Positions 1-9,467 of a DNA stretch of 58,978 nt are shown here, piece after piece. Origin of the DNA: an uncultured Clostridia bacterium. Its GTDB lineage: Bacteria > Bacillota > Clostridia > Peptostreptococcales > Anaerovoracaceae. Position 1 is the stretch's first letter, and each line of letters opens with the position of its first letter. The notes beneath the pieces are model-generated. The model worked only from the letters and a program-made list of their open reading frames with translations, had not been told where the DNA came from and made no database searches. The DNA is taken from assembly GCA_934278925.1 (NCBI GenBank), contig CAKQWJ010000014.1, positions 1 through 58,978 of the forward strand, read 5' to 3'. The position numbers and the translations under genes are program-made.

Positions 1-593
1 GGAAAAAGCTCTTTCAGTTCTTTGTGCTTTTTGACTTGCTTTTCTTCTGGATTTTTAGGATTCACCGCATAGACCGTCAATTCAAATAGCTTATAGAAAT
101 TCGCAACAATGGCATTGTGGGTGTCATCATCAAGAGTAAAGACTCCGTTTTTGTAATAGCTTTCCTCCAATAGTTTCCACAAAGCTTTCTCATCTGCCTT
201 TAATCTGAACTCAACACGGATTAATGCTGTAGTAGTGTCTACATCTACATCAATAATAAAAGGTGACAATGCTCCCAAGTTATCCTCCGGATCATCGAGA
301 GAGTAATCCACAAGAAATTCTATGGATATGGGTTCCAGCTGCTTGGCAAGATCCTCAAATGTGATCTTCTTTTCCATGAATAAAGCTATCTTGGTATAGA
401 GGTTCTCTCGCTTTTGCAGCGGGTAATCATTGAATGAAAAGGGGGCTCCGTCCAGCACATTGCCAATACACTCAAAGCATGATGTTTTGGCTGTGTTATT
501 ACGTCCAACAATCAATGTTGTTTTAGGCTCAACCTCCAGTTCGGCATCAATAAGCAATCTGTAGTTTTTAATTTTTATCTTTGATAATTGCAT
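1..593 (-). CDS. OLD-family-like AAA ATPase/nuclease, N-terminal part (runs off window)
   Basis: The reading frame starts at the ATG at 593 behind an AGAAAGGAC ribosome site and stays open to the window edge (197 codons). It begins MQLSKIKIKNYRLL, the typical first strand of SMC/RecF/OLD-type ATPases, and has a P-loop-like GRNNTAKTS near residue 33. The usual OLD motif is GxNxxGKT/S, so the Gly before Lys is replaced by Ala. OLD proteins combine such an ATPase with a C-terminal TOPRIM nuclease and often act in defence or DNA repair; the TOPRIM half would lie outside the window. Family assignment is good; activity is uncertain because of the altered P-loop. The neighbouring restriction-enzyme-like remnant fits a decayed defence locus. 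Confidence 0.7.
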   Translation of the reverse strand, partial: MQLSKIKIKNYRLLIDAELEVEPKTTLIVGRNNTAKTSCFECIGNVLDGAPFSFNDYPLQKRENLYTKIALFMEKKITFEDLAKQLEPISIEFLVDYSLDDPEDNLGALSPFIIDVDVDTTTALIRVEFRLKADEKALWKLLEESYYKNGVFTLDDDTHNAIVANFYKLFELTVYAVNPKNPEEKQVKKHKELKELF

Positions 594-607
594 ATTTTGT
601 CCTTTCT

Positions 608-638
608 GGCGGCACACAACAAGATAATGTGTGTCGCC
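608..638. repeat. inverted repeat upstream of the OLD-like gene
   Basis: Arms GGCGGCACACA (608-618) and TGTGTGTCGCC (628-638) pair over 11 positions with one mismatch and a 9-base loop. It lies 15 bases upstream of the ATG of the OLD-like gene, in its leader or promoter. No U-run follows on the leftward strand, so an operator or leader hairpin is more likely than a terminator. Confidence 0.45.
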
Positions 639-665
639 TAAGCGACCACTCTTTGTAAAATGCTA

Positions 666-851
666 TTACAGGCAAAACCTTCCGGAATAGTACAATTCCA
701 AGGACTGCAACAAATCCTGACCATTCATTATAATAACATTAGTAATACGGGCTTCATCTCTGCCGTCAGGTGTAAAATCAGATGTTGTAATTACCCATGC
801 ACGACTTGTATGTCTGCTTCTCATATAACTATCTACTTGCTGAGTTGATAG
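666..851 (-). pseudogene. remnant of a restriction-endonuclease-like protein
   Basis: On the minus strand an open stretch of about 61 codons ends at TAA 666-668 and contains RHTSRAWVITTSDF, then GRDEARITNVIIMNGQDLL. This pattern (strand with TTSDFT, a short loop, then I-x-x-I-NGQ-x-L) resembles the end of Mrr-type restriction endonuclease domains. The same frame continues upstream beyond a TAA at 852-854 to about 977 with no family resemblance that I can name. There is no start codon with a ribosome site. I read it as a decayed gene tail between the OLD-like gene and the polysaccharide operon. The family call is from pattern only. Confidence 0.4.
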
Positions 852-997
852 TTACATACTTTTCTCACACTCTCGATAAAGTGAAATAATCATTTTGTTA
901 TACAAAATGCATACTAAAGTGATCACATTCCCCATATCAACTATGAGAGTCTCATGGTATCCTTGCAATCCACACTGTCATTAGGCGTTTGCTTTTC

Positions 998-2467
998 TTA
1001 TTTCATTTTTAATTGGTTTATTACTCTTAAAGAATTCACAATCTCTGAGTAGTTCATAAGAAAAACCGGAAAAACAAAGCTGAAATATCCTACACAGAAC
1101 CGAATCAATAGCGGAAGTCTCCATAAAATCAGTCTATTTAGAATTAACACTACTAAACCAATTGCAATGCACTCACATATTACAATGGTCATCCTTTTCA
1201 AGTCTAATACTTTTGATAATTTTGATTCTATTAGCTTTGAGCTTCTTGTTAACATCAATGTGTTAATAGAAAACATCACCACCACCGTGGAAATGGCAGG
1301 TCCCGCAACACCTATAATTTTAAACAAAATAATATTTAAAATAAGATTAGCGATTAAGGATGAACACGAATAAATGAGCAATTCTTTCGTTTTCGCCTTT
1401 GCACTGAAAACTATTGAAACATTCGCGAAACGAATCATATCTACCAAAATATACAGAATAAATATGCTTAGTCCAACGATATATTTTTTGTCATACAATA
1501 TCACCATTAAATCTGAACTATTAATAATTGCCCCGAAAGCTATCGGCCAAGTTATCAAATAGCATAATTTAATGTATTGTGAAAATGTTCTTTCTGCCGC
1601 ATCATAATCATATTGGGCAATATATTGTGTAATATATGGAATAAGAACAGTAACTAATGCAGCTGTTAACATATCGAACGGAAGCTCTTTCGAAGCAATT
1701 GAATACACAGCTAATGTTGCTGTATCAGCCATCTTTGCAACGACAAACTTATCCATATTCCTAGCAAGTGCATTCGTCAAAATAAATCCAGCCATAGGAA
1801 CACTATAACTTAATATGCTAGAACTTAAACTGTAGTTAGCATTTCTAAGCATGAACGGAATAATTTCTCGTTTAACATAAATCCACATATAAATGACGGT
1901 CAGCAAGTCAACTATCATAAGACAAATTAAGAGATATTTTATATCTTTAACCATAAAACAAACCACCGTAACGTATATGATTTTTGTCAATGATAATACT
2001 AGATTTCTTACTGCAATAGCCTTTGCTCGTCCACCAGAAATAAATAGCACTTGAAGCATGTTCATTAAGTTATTTAACAACGGCATAAAAGCAATATATG
2101 GGAGAAATGAAATTACTGAATTATCTCCGAAATATGACGCTATTCCATGTCTAAAAACGAAAAGGCTTACTGCAAAGATACCGCCTACAATAAACTGAAT
2201 GCTAAAAATAGTTGCAACATATTTGCTTTTCTTATTAAAATCATGCTCCTTATTAAAGAAATAGTTTATTGCATCTGTTAATCCCAAAATAGTAACTGAT
2301 GTTCCAGTCGTTACTATTAACATTACCTCTGAATAAATACCATATTCTTCAACTGAGAAACTCACGGCTAACATCTTTGCGACCACCATTGAAACGGCTG
2401 CCGTAAAAACTCTCACTCCAGTTAGCAAAATTGAATCAATCGCTGCTCCACCTTTTATTCGTTTCAT
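998..2467 (-). CDS. wzx: polysaccharide flippase (Wzx / MOP superfamily)
   Basis: 489 residues, almost entirely hydrophobic, with 12-14 predicted membrane segments and the opening GGAAIDSILLTGVRVFTA seen in polysaccharide_synt/MOP flippases. Such proteins move undecaprenyl-diphosphate-linked repeat units across the membrane to Wzy. Its ATG overlaps the stop of the acyltransferase gene by four bases (ATGA), so it is translationally coupled. It is the last gene of the leftward operon. AT-rich like the other genes of the cassette. Paired with the Wzy candidate upstream, it makes this a Wzx/Wzy-dependent locus. Substrate cannot be read from sequence. Confidence 0.85.
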   Translation of the reverse strand: MKRIKGGAAIDSILLTGVRVFTAAVSMVVAKMLAVSFSVEEYGIYSEVMLIVTTGTSVTILGLTDAINYFFNKEHDFNKKSKYVATIFSIQFIVGGIFAVSLFVFRHGIASYFGDNSVISFLPYIAFMPLLNNLMNMLQVLFISGGRAKAIAVRNLVLSLTKIIYVTVVCFMVKDIKYLLICLMIVDLLTVIYMWIYVKREIIPFMLRNANYSLSSSILSYSVPMAGFILTNALARNMDKFVVAKMADTATLAVYSIASKELPFDMLTAALVTVLIPYITQYIAQYDYDAAERTFSQYIKLCYLITWPIAFGAIINSSDLMVILYDKKYIVGLSIFILYILVDMIRFANVSIVFSAKAKTKELLIYSCSSLIANLILNIILFKIIGVAGPAISTVVVMFSINTLMLTRSSKLIESKLSKVLDLKRMTIVICECIAIGLVVLILNRLILWRLPLLIRFCVGYFSFVFPVFLMNYSEIVNSLRVINQLKMK

Positions 2468-3036
2468 TTATCATCCCCTTGCGGCAGAGATTTCACTACT
2501 TTTGCCGGATTTCCTGCAACTATTGAATATGGAGGCACATCTTTTGTTACGACACTATGGCTTGCAACAATTGATCCTCGCCCTATCGTTACGCCTTTTA
2601 AAACTGCAGAATATTCACCAATCCACACATTATCTTCTATCACTACAGGCTTATGATCTGAGAATTTCCATTCCCAATTTTCATTGTGAAATCCATCTGT
2701 ACACATCTTAATTCTACTTTCACAATCCGTGGGATGATTATTATTATCAAAGATTCTGACATTTGTTGCGGTTATTACATAATTTCCTATATGGATTGAA
2801 TCCATCGCACCAATAAAAGTCGATGTATTTATGAAGCAATTATTACCTATCTTTATTTTTCCAGATTTATAGGCATATAGCACTCCGTTAATTTCACAAT
2901 TGTTTCCTATAGAAATGTTGTTCTTATCTTCCGAAAAGCAATTTGATATTTGTCCAACAGATAAATTGCATCCTATGTTTGCACGTTTTTCGAAACGCTT
3001 CTTTTTCAAATATTTTTTTATGCTCTTTAATAACAT
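2464..3036 (-). CDS. hexapeptide-repeat acyltransferase (LbH)
   Basis: 190 residues. The middle and C-terminal parts show the [LIV]-G-x-x-x-x repeat of left-handed beta-helix acyltransferases (IGNNCEINGV, IGNNCFINTS, IEDNVWIGEY, IGRGSIV), ending with the common AGNPAKVVK. The His in NNNHPTD is the likely catalytic base. It probably O- or N-acetylates a sugar of the repeat unit in the cytoplasm. It begins directly after the stop of the next acyltransferase, with AAGGA about ten bases before the ATG, and overlaps wzx by four bases. Acceptor and acyl donor unknown. Confidence 0.8.
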   Translation of the reverse strand: MLLKSIKKYLKKKRFEKRANIGCNLSVGQISNCFSEDKNNISIGNNCEINGVLYAYKSGKIKIGNNCFINTSTFIGAMDSIHIGNYVITATNVRIFDNNNHPTDCESRIKMCTDGFHNENWEWKFSDHKPVVIEDNVWIGEYSAVLKGVTIGRGSIVASHSVVTKDVPPYSIVAGNPAKVVKSLPQGDDK

Positions 3037-3567
3037 TTATTTGGCATCCTTTCCACGGTACTTAATAATTTTTGCTGGATTTCCACCTACAATTGCAAAT
3101 TCCGGAACATCTTTTGTTACTACTGATCCAGCACCGATAATTGCACCTTTTTTTATAATTCTTCCCGGTAATATAATCACTCTGCCACCAATCCACACAT
3201 CATCCTCAATGAAAACTTCTCGTTCTTCGTTGAAGCCTTGACTAATCATTGGTGTATCCAGATTGTCAAACGAGTGATTTCTTGTATATATTATGCAATC
3301 CGGTCCCATCATTACGTTTTTACCAATAGTAGTTTTTCCACTAACGATAGCGTTTTGACCAATGCCAGAATTATCACCAATCCTCACCTTAGATGATATT
3401 GCTGCACCTTTTTCGATATTAACGTTTTCTCCACATTCTTCTATAAATTGTTTTGCCATACAATATCTAATTCTTTTTGCAAACTTTCCTCCCGGTTTAT
3501 ATGATAACGGGAGCCTTTTGGCAAAATATTCGTATATACCTCTTGCAATAATGGTTTTAATACTCAT
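3037..3567 (-). CDS. hexapeptide-repeat acyltransferase (LbH), second copy
   Basis: I choose the ATG at 3567 (MSIKTIIARG) because AGAGGGG lies five bases upstream; an ATG six codons earlier is inside the wzy end without a site. 176 residues: a basic N-terminal helix, then hexapeptide coils (VRIGDNSGIGQNA, TIGKNVMMGP, IEDDVWIGGRVI), His in TRNHSF as likely catalytic residue, and the closing GGNPAKIIK. Same family as its neighbour but not a recent duplicate, since the N-terminal parts differ. Likely modifies the polymer repeat unit. It overlaps the end of wzy by 11 bases. Confidence 0.8.
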   Translation of the reverse strand: MSIKTIIARGIYEYFAKRLPLSYKPGGKFAKRIRYCMAKQFIEECGENVNIEKGAAISSKVRIGDNSGIGQNAIVSGKTTIGKNVMMGPDCIIYTRNHSFDNLDTPMISQGFNEEREVFIEDDVWIGGRVIILPGRIIKKGAIIGAGSVVTKDVPEFAIVGGNPAKIIKYRGKDAK

Positions 3568-4909
3568 CTCGTTCCCCTCTAACAACTTTTACAAAATCAT
3601 CTTTATCTTCCATAAGCATCGTCTGATATAGCATTATAAAAAAGAAAAAATCATCAAAAAACAACTTATCCAGTGCAAGCCACGGCAAAAAAAGCATCAA
3701 TGCCATGTACACTTTTTCAAACTGTTTAAATGAATTTCCCGCAGGTTTAAACCGCATTGAAGACAGCCAAATAAGCAGTGCAACAGTTCCAACTAACCCT
3801 GCTTGAAATATTATCTGAATTGCAGTATTATGTGCTGCCATTCCAACACCAGAAACCGGAACAACCGCAGAACGAATAAAACCATTGCCAAATAGCAACA
3901 CTGCGCCATTATCCATTATTGCATAAAAGTAGTTTTTCCATATTTCAAACCTTCCCGAAGAAAAATCATTTGCTGTACTTCTATCTGTAAACCGTGTATA
4001 ATACATGCTCAAAAAATCTTGCGTTTGTGGTAGCGTCAATAGTACAGATATCGCAACAGAAATTATTACAATCAGTGCAATTTTATGTTTCATATTTGAA
4101 CAGAAAATGCAATAGAATACCCACACAATAGATAGTAACAGAACCAAAATTAAAAAGGATTTAGATACAGTCATAAACCCGAAGAATATTGCTATCGCAA
4201 TCATTGTTCCATACATTACTTTATTTATAAATGCATTTTCACGTGACAACAACACAAAACAGATGCCGATTGCAGCAAGTAATTCTGCAGCGTATCCATT
4301 TGAATCCCCAGATAAACCAGATATTCTGTTTACGCCGATGTTAATATGTTCTGAAACTGATATAAACTCCGTCATATGTCCTGTCTTTAAGAACAAGAGT
4401 CCTGCAAAAGATGCCGTTACCGTCCCGAGCACATAATATATTCCGCTAACTTTGAATGAGGTACCCCTCTCGTGAGTCGTGTACAAAGGTACAAATGCCA
4501 ACATTAACATAAAATTGATATACCCTAACGAAATATCATAATCATGGATAAGTATTGCTGTAATGGACGTTAAAACAAGAATAAAAATCGCAATAATTGT
4601 TTCTTTCCTTAATGTCATAAGCTTATTCTTTCCAGCTTTCATTAAGAATACTATAATATATATAGTTTGAATAACCGTATACCATGAGATTGAATTCGCC
4701 GACACTCTCATCACTCCGCTCCATGTCAAAAGGAAAAGCATTACCGGCAAATATGATTCTGTTGGAATCACAAATGTAATCCCCATAATGACAATCAGAG
4801 TCGCCATTATCAAAAATGAATTATTCACATAATGCCCTAACGTCAATACTCCTACTAATAGTGTCATGGTTATAATAATTCGGTGATCTTTTTTATTATC
4901 CAATAACAT
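3557..4909 (-). CDS. wzy: O-antigen/capsule polymerase candidate (Wzy)
   Basis: About 450 residues with 10-12 membrane segments and the periplasm-facing signatures seen in Wzy/O-antigen-ligase proteins: GLSGDSNGYAAEL in the middle and SGRFEIWKNYF followed by a large loop. The ATG at 4909 is preferred: GAGG sits six bases before it and overlaps the stop of the upstream glycosyltransferase; the longer frame would need a TTG. It should polymerise flipped repeat units on the outer membrane face. Its place next to wzx supports the call. A ligase (WaaL type) cannot be excluded, but is unlikely in a Gram-positive type genome. Confidence 0.75.
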   Translation of the reverse strand: MLLDNKKDHRIIITMTLLVGVLTLGHYVNNSFLIMATLIVIMGITFVIPTESYLPVMLFLLTWSGVMRVSANSISWYTVIQTIYIIVFLMKAGKNKLMTLRKETIIAIFILVLTSITAILIHDYDISLGYINFMLMLAFVPLYTTHERGTSFKVSGIYYVLGTVTASFAGLLFLKTGHMTEFISVSEHINIGVNRISGLSGDSNGYAAELLAAIGICFVLLSRENAFINKVMYGTMIAIAIFFGFMTVSKSFLILVLLLSIVWVFYCIFCSNMKHKIALIVIISVAISVLLTLPQTQDFLSMYYTRFTDRSTANDFSSGRFEIWKNYFYAIMDNGAVLLFGNGFIRSAVVPVSGVGMAAHNTAIQIIFQAGLVGTVALLIWLSSMRFKPAGNSFKQFEKVYMALMLFLPWLALDKLFFDDFFFFIMLYQTMLMEDKDDFVKVVRGERDEY

Positions 4910-4917
4910 TTTAATCC

Positions 4918-6108
4918 TCAATTGTTTTCAGCAATTAACAACTTATCAAATAAAGCTATCTTTTCATCCATTAAATTTTTTTCACTTTCTAATGTCTCTG
5001 CTTTCATTGATTTCACAGCTTCTATGTTTTCAGAAAGCCATTTGAATGATTTTCCTATACCGTCCTCGCTATTCTCGCAAATAATCGATTTTGAAGAATC
5101 CAACATTTCTACAGAAGATGCTAATTGCGTTGTAAAAACAGGCGTTCCTAAATACTGTGCCTCTAGATACACCATTGGGGCAGCTTCATGATATGACACT
5201 AACACTACAAGATCTGCTCTAGACATAAAACAGTATGGATTATCTTGAGAACCCAATAGGATTACTTTATCTTCTACTTTTTCTTTTTCAATAGTCTTCT
5301 CTATAACAGTTCTATCGTTTCCATCTCCTGCAATTAACCAAAGAATATCATTTTTTCTTAAGACCTCTGCCATTGCTGTGATTGCTCGTGGAATTCCTTT
5401 GATAGGTTCAAGCCTACAAGCCGAGAAGCAAACAAATGAATGCGAGAAATACCTATCATCGCACGCTTCTTTACTATATGTATCTATTCTTTCATAATTT
5501 AAGAAATTATGAAAAGCAATCGTTTTATCAGCTAATAATGGATGCTTTTTTATAAATCCATTCTTCACGGCTTCAGAAACTGCAACTATTCTATCTGCCT
5601 TTTTATAATACTTATCATTAAAGTTCTCACTAATATCATTACTTTCACTGTCATTATGAATCCATGAAAGCTTAATTTTTGCATCACAACACGTATCAAT
5701 CACACGAATAAACCCACTTGTCAATGTGTTTTTCCCAGCTTCATGATGATATGCAATTGCAGCATCATAACGACCTAAATAGTTTTGATGTTTAATTGCA
5801 AAATGCAAAGGCATCCGATTATCAAATAGTTTTGTCCATATTGTTGACATTATCCTAAATATCTTTTGTTTAAACGATCCATCATGTAAACATTGTCTAA
5901 ACGACATTCCACAGGTTTCTAATCTCCACGAAGTTCTAACTAATTTTATTCCTGCTGGAAGTCTTTCTTTTAATGGCCCTTCCGCATAGTACATTAAAAG
6001 ATCAATATCATAATAATCATTTAATGAATCTAGCATATTCAATAATGATGTTTGAATACCCCCAATAGCAAATGATTTATCAACAATCAAAAGCTTCTTT
6101 CTGTTCAC
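4918..6108 (-). CDS. glycosyltransferase, GT4 type
   Basis: 396 residues starting with GTG, which overlaps the stop of the next gene by one base (TAGTG) and has GAGGTG seven bases upstream. N-terminal half begins KKLLIVDKSFAIGGIQTSLLN, the glycine loop of GT-B enzymes. The C-terminal half carries the GT4 core: CFSACRLEPIKGIPRAI, LWLIAGDG and the E-x7-E region YHEAAPMVYLEAQYLGTPV. Retaining transferase adding one sugar to the lipid-linked unit at the cytoplasmic face. Donor and linkage unknown. Confidence 0.85.
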   Translation of the reverse strand: MNRKKLLIVDKSFAIGGIQTSLLNMLDSLNDYYDIDLLMYYAEGPLKERLPAGIKLVRTSWRLETCGMSFRQCLHDGSFKQKIFRIMSTIWTKLFDNRMPLHFAIKHQNYLGRYDAAIAYHHEAGKNTLTSGFIRVIDTCCDAKIKLSWIHNDSESNDISENFNDKYYKKADRIVAVSEAVKNGFIKKHPLLADKTIAFHNFLNYERIDTYSKEACDDRYFSHSFVCFSACRLEPIKGIPRAITAMAEVLRKNDILWLIAGDGNDRTVIEKTIEKEKVEDKVILLGSQDNPYCFMSRADLVVLVSYHEAAPMVYLEAQYLGTPVFTTQLASSVEMLDSSKSIICENSEDGIGKSFKWLSENIEAVKSMKAETLESEKNLMDEKIALFDKLLIAENN

Positions 6109-7226
6109 TATTTCACCTCATCAATCAAAATAGTTTTATATAATTCTTTGTAGCGTTCTGCAATACGTTCCCAATTAAAGCGTTCAACAAATTGAGAACA
6201 ATTGCCTGAAATGAATCCGTATTGTCTGAATATTTTCTCAATACTATCCGCTATCATTTCGGGATTATTAGGCTCCACAGAATACCCAACCATACCATCC
6301 TCGAATTGTTCATCGAAACCTTCACCTTTAGAGTAAATTACTGGCAAACCTTGACTCATAGCCTCTGCATACACCAACCCAAACGTTTCGTGGAAAGAAG
6401 GCATTACAAATACACTATTTTTTCTGTACATATTAATTAGCTGTTCTTTCTTCATTGGCGAATGATAAGTTACTCTTTCATCCTTCATTATTTTTTCATA
6501 TTCTGATTTATCTTCTACCCTACCAACGACATCCAAATGTGTACTAATTCCTCTTTGTTCTAGAATTTTCATTGCTTCTAGAGTTGAACCAATGTTCTTG
6601 TTTTTATCTATTCGTCCTGCATAAACTAAATCAATTTTCTCTTCTCCTAATTTCTCTCTTTTATAGGTTCTATTCTCCAACCAAAAATTGTCAATTCCGT
6701 TTGGAAGGATTACTGATTTAGCGCTAAAACTTTCCAGAAATTCATTAGGAATATACTTATCAATCATTTGATTGTAATAGGCTTTTGACAAGAATACTAT
6801 GCTTTGTGCCTCTTTTAAAATCTTGATTCCTAGCGGACGGAGGTGCTTCATGTACTTAAAAAAGTCATTTACATCTGTATTCCGAACAGCAACAACATAT
6901 GGGATACCATATTTTTTTTTAAATTTGTATGCCAAATATCCATTTGTGAATAATAAATGAGCATGGATTATATCATATGATTCAACGTCTATTTTTCGAT
7001 CTATTTCTTTTCGAATTACTGATTGCTTTATTCTGTAAACTATTCTGAGCCATCTAGGATAACACTTCAGGACTTTTACATTATCATTCAGTTCAAAACT
7101 ACAATTTGTCGAATAACTGCTTGGTACAGCGTACGTTTGGTCAATCCCTTTTTTTTGCAATTCTTCATTAAGCTTTTGATACAGTTGTGTATCTGTATAA
7201 TTTGTACAAATATGTAATATTTTCAT
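6108..7226 (-). CDS. glycosyltransferase, GT4 type
   Basis: 372 residues, GT-B fold. N-terminal domain has the HAHLLFTNGYLAYKF segment usual in GT4 enzymes; the C-terminal domain shows LVYAGRIDKNKN, then HSPMKKEQL and SFHETFGLVYAEAMSQGLPV with the two Glu of the E-x7-E motif. It acts on nucleotide sugar and undecaprenyl-linked acceptor. It follows the dehydrogenase gene by 31 bases and ends one base into the next glycosyltransferase start. AT-rich cassette gene. Confidence 0.87.
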   Translation of the reverse strand: MKILHICTNYTDTQLYQKLNEELQKKGIDQTYAVPSSYSTNCSFELNDNVKVLKCYPRWLRIVYRIKQSVIRKEIDRKIDVESYDIIHAHLLFTNGYLAYKFKKKYGIPYVVAVRNTDVNDFFKYMKHLRPLGIKILKEAQSIVFLSKAYYNQMIDKYIPNEFLESFSAKSVILPNGIDNFWLENRTYKREKLGEEKIDLVYAGRIDKNKNIGSTLEAMKILEQRGISTHLDVVGRVEDKSEYEKIMKDERVTYHSPMKKEQLINMYRKNSVFVMPSFHETFGLVYAEAMSQGLPVIYSKGEGFDEQFEDGMVGYSVEPNNPEMIADSIEKIFRQYGFISGNCSQFVERFNWERIAERYKELYKTILIDEVK

Positions 7227-7257
7227 ACTCGTTATTATGCTCCCCCGCCGTTGAAAG

Positions 7258-8577
7258 TTACAACCTCCACCAGTTCATTCCGGACTGTTTTAATTCACCT
7301 ATTTCATATAAACCTTTTACATCCAACAACACTTTTTCATTGTCTTCCGATTCTTTGAACAGTGATTTAATAGAGTCTAACGGCATTTTCTTGAACTCAT
7401 CATGTGCCACAGCAACAATTATACAATCTGCATTCTTTGCATCATCCATAGATTTAAGCTCAACACCATACTCATGCATAGCTTCTTTTTTATTTGCCCA
7501 TGGATCAATCACTATCGGTTCTATTTCATATGTTCTCAATTGTTTTATGATATCATCAACCTTGCTGTTTCTAGTATCCGGGCAATTTTCTTTAAATGTT
7601 AAACCAAGAATTACTACTTTAGATTTTTTTGGAGCTTGTCCGGCTGTAATCATTTGCTTTACTGCCGCATCTGCAACATAAGCTCCCATACCATCATTAA
7701 CGATTCGTCCGTTTAGGATAATTTGGGAATGATATCCTAATTTCTCTGCCTCATATGTGAAATAATAAGGATCAACACCTATGCAGTGTCCGCCAACCAA
7801 ACCGGGACGAAACCCTAATGCGTTCCACTTTGTATTCATTCCATCAACCACTTCATTCGTATCGATACCCATTCGATCAAATACCATCGCAAGTTCATTC
7901 ATGAATGCAATGTTAATATCCCGTTGACTATTTTCTACGACTTTCACAGCTTCTGCAGTTTTAATACTTGAAACAGGATAAGTTCCAACTTCAATCACTA
8001 AATCATATACTTTCTTTATTTCTTGCAGAGCTTTTTCGTCACATCCTGAAACAATCTTGCAAATATTTTCAAGACGATGAATCTTATCGCCAGGATTGAT
8101 TCGTTCTGGTGAATAACCAATTTTAAAGTCTATTCCACATTTGAGTCCTGATTCTCTTTCAAGAATTGGTATACAAACGTCTTCAGTGCAGCCTGGATAC
8201 ACAGTAGATTCATACACAACAACAGAACCCTTTGTAATGTTTCTACCAACGATTTCAGATGCTCCTATTACCGGTGTAAGATCTGGCGTATGATCCGTAT
8301 TAACAGGGGTTGGAACAGCAACTATAATAAACTTGGCATCTTGAATTCTCTTCTCATCTGCCGTAAATTCAACCGAAGTGGATTTTATTCCGTCATTTCC
8401 AACTTCTTTTGTAGGATCTATTCCTGATTTATATAGGTTTATTTTTTCCTCATTTAAATCATAACCTATTACATTTACTTTTTTTGCAAATGCTACAGCA
8501 ATTGGCATGCCAACATAACCTAAACCAATTACGGCAATTTTCTCTTCTTTATCTAATAATTTTTCGCAAAGTGACAT
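7258..8577 (-). CDS. UDP-sugar 6-dehydrogenase (WbpA/TviB-like)
   Basis: 439 residues. The Rossmann glycine loop is IGLGYVGMPIAVAF (residues 17-30); the conserved YESTVYPGCTED, the SPERINPGD loop and the catalytic cysteine in GGHCIGVDPYY are all present. This arrangement is that of nucleotide-sugar dehydrogenases oxidising UDP-N-acetylhexosamines to uronic acids (WbpA, TviB, WecC group) rather than UDP-glucose dehydrogenase. Reaction: UDP-HexNAc plus 2 NAD+ to UDP-HexNAcA. Strong ribosome site AAGGAG eight bases upstream of ATG. It implies an acidic amino-sugar in the polymer. Confidence 0.88.
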   Translation of the reverse strand: MSLCEKLLDKEEKIAVIGLGYVGMPIAVAFAKKVNVIGYDLNEEKINLYKSGIDPTKEVGNDGIKSTSVEFTADEKRIQDAKFIIVAVPTPVNTDHTPDLTPVIGASEIVGRNITKGSVVVYESTVYPGCTEDVCIPILERESGLKCGIDFKIGYSPERINPGDKIHRLENICKIVSGCDEKALQEIKKVYDLVIEVGTYPVSSIKTAEAVKVVENSQRDINIAFMNELAMVFDRMGIDTNEVVDGMNTKWNALGFRPGLVGGHCIGVDPYYFTYEAEKLGYHSQIILNGRIVNDGMGAYVADAAVKQMITAGQAPKKSKVVILGLTFKENCPDTRNSKVDDIIKQLRTYEIEPIVIDPWANKKEAMHEYGVELKSMDDAKNADCIIVAVAHDEFKKMPLDSIKSLFKESEDNEKVLLDVKGLYEIGELKQSGMNWWRL

Positions 8578-8638
8578 TCTTTATTCTCCTTTTTTGTATT
8601 AAGATGATTAGTTTTTACACTTCCAACAATAAGATGGA

Positions 8639-9466
8639 TTACTCTTCTTTACTATCAAAATTTCTTCGAATTGATTCCATTTCAAGAATTCCATTTACCT
8701 GCCGAATAAATGAAAATCGGTCCATCTTTTTTAAAACTTTTCGGAACGGATATAGTCCTTTGACTGCAATTTTTATCTCTGGTCTAAATTTAATATTGAG
8801 CTTACAATATGCCTTACGGAATCCTAATTTTTGCTCAAGATAATCATTATATCCGGTCTGATGAAGAACTGTACGCGCTCCATTGCTCATATAGCGGTAC
8901 AGTCCGGAATTGATATATCTTTCAATCTGATAAAAATTCAATGCCAACATTGGCGAGCACGCACTGTATTCCGGATTGACTTTTGCAGTTATCATTTCCA
9001 CGAAATCTTTATGAAGCCTACCGACTTTATATGCCACCAGCATACCGGTTTCACGTTCAAATGCACCAATCCACTCTTCGTCTTCTTGTTTTTTTAATTG
9101 TTTCAAAAATAATGGAACGTCTGGTTTTTCATATCCTGCGACTGCCGCATGATAGACCCTTTTTATGTCCTCTTCATATTCAAAAGGGTCTATTACCTTG
9201 ATTTCAAAATTCTTATCCGCTTTTCTTATTTCCTTGCGCACTTTTTTTTTGCATTGTTCCAGTGTAGTTGGGTTATCTTTTATTACATACCACCAACTAG
9301 TTTCATGATTACAATCAAAATCGGTAACCCATCTTATTAATAGCGGATGTTTTCCCTCAATAGACCAAATCTCACCAGATTTCAACGCCGAAGAATTAAT
9401 TTTCTCATGTGGTGCAGTTGTCGGAACTGCTGCATGATTATAATATTTCCATCCCTCAATACTCAT
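8639..9466 (-). CDS. GNAT/FemAB-like acyltransferase domain protein
   Basis: 275 residues without signal peptide. A basic segment (CKKKVRKEIRKADKNF) is followed by a GNAT/Fem-like fold region (EEDEEWIGAF..., LVAYKVGRLHKDFVEMITAKVNPEYS) and a C-terminal LGFRKAYCKLNIKF, which matches the end of GNAT domains where the substrate is read. Proteins of this type sit in many surface-polysaccharide loci and probably add an acyl or aminoacyl group to an amino sugar. Begins two bases after the GT2 stop. Function is inferred from fold pattern and neighbours only. Confidence 0.5.
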   Translation of the reverse strand: MSIEGWKYYNHAAVPTTAPHEKINSSALKSGEIWSIEGKHPLLIRWVTDFDCNHETSWWYVIKDNPTTLEQCKKKVRKEIRKADKNFEIKVIDPFEYEEDIKRVYHAAVAGYEKPDVPLFLKQLKKQEDEEWIGAFERETGMLVAYKVGRLHKDFVEMITAKVNPEYSACSPMLALNFYQIERYINSGLYRYMSNGARTVLHQTGYNDYLEQKLGFRKAYCKLNIKFRPEIKIAVKGLYPFRKVLKKMDRFSFIRQVNGILEMESIRRNFDSKEE

Positions 9467-9467
9467 A

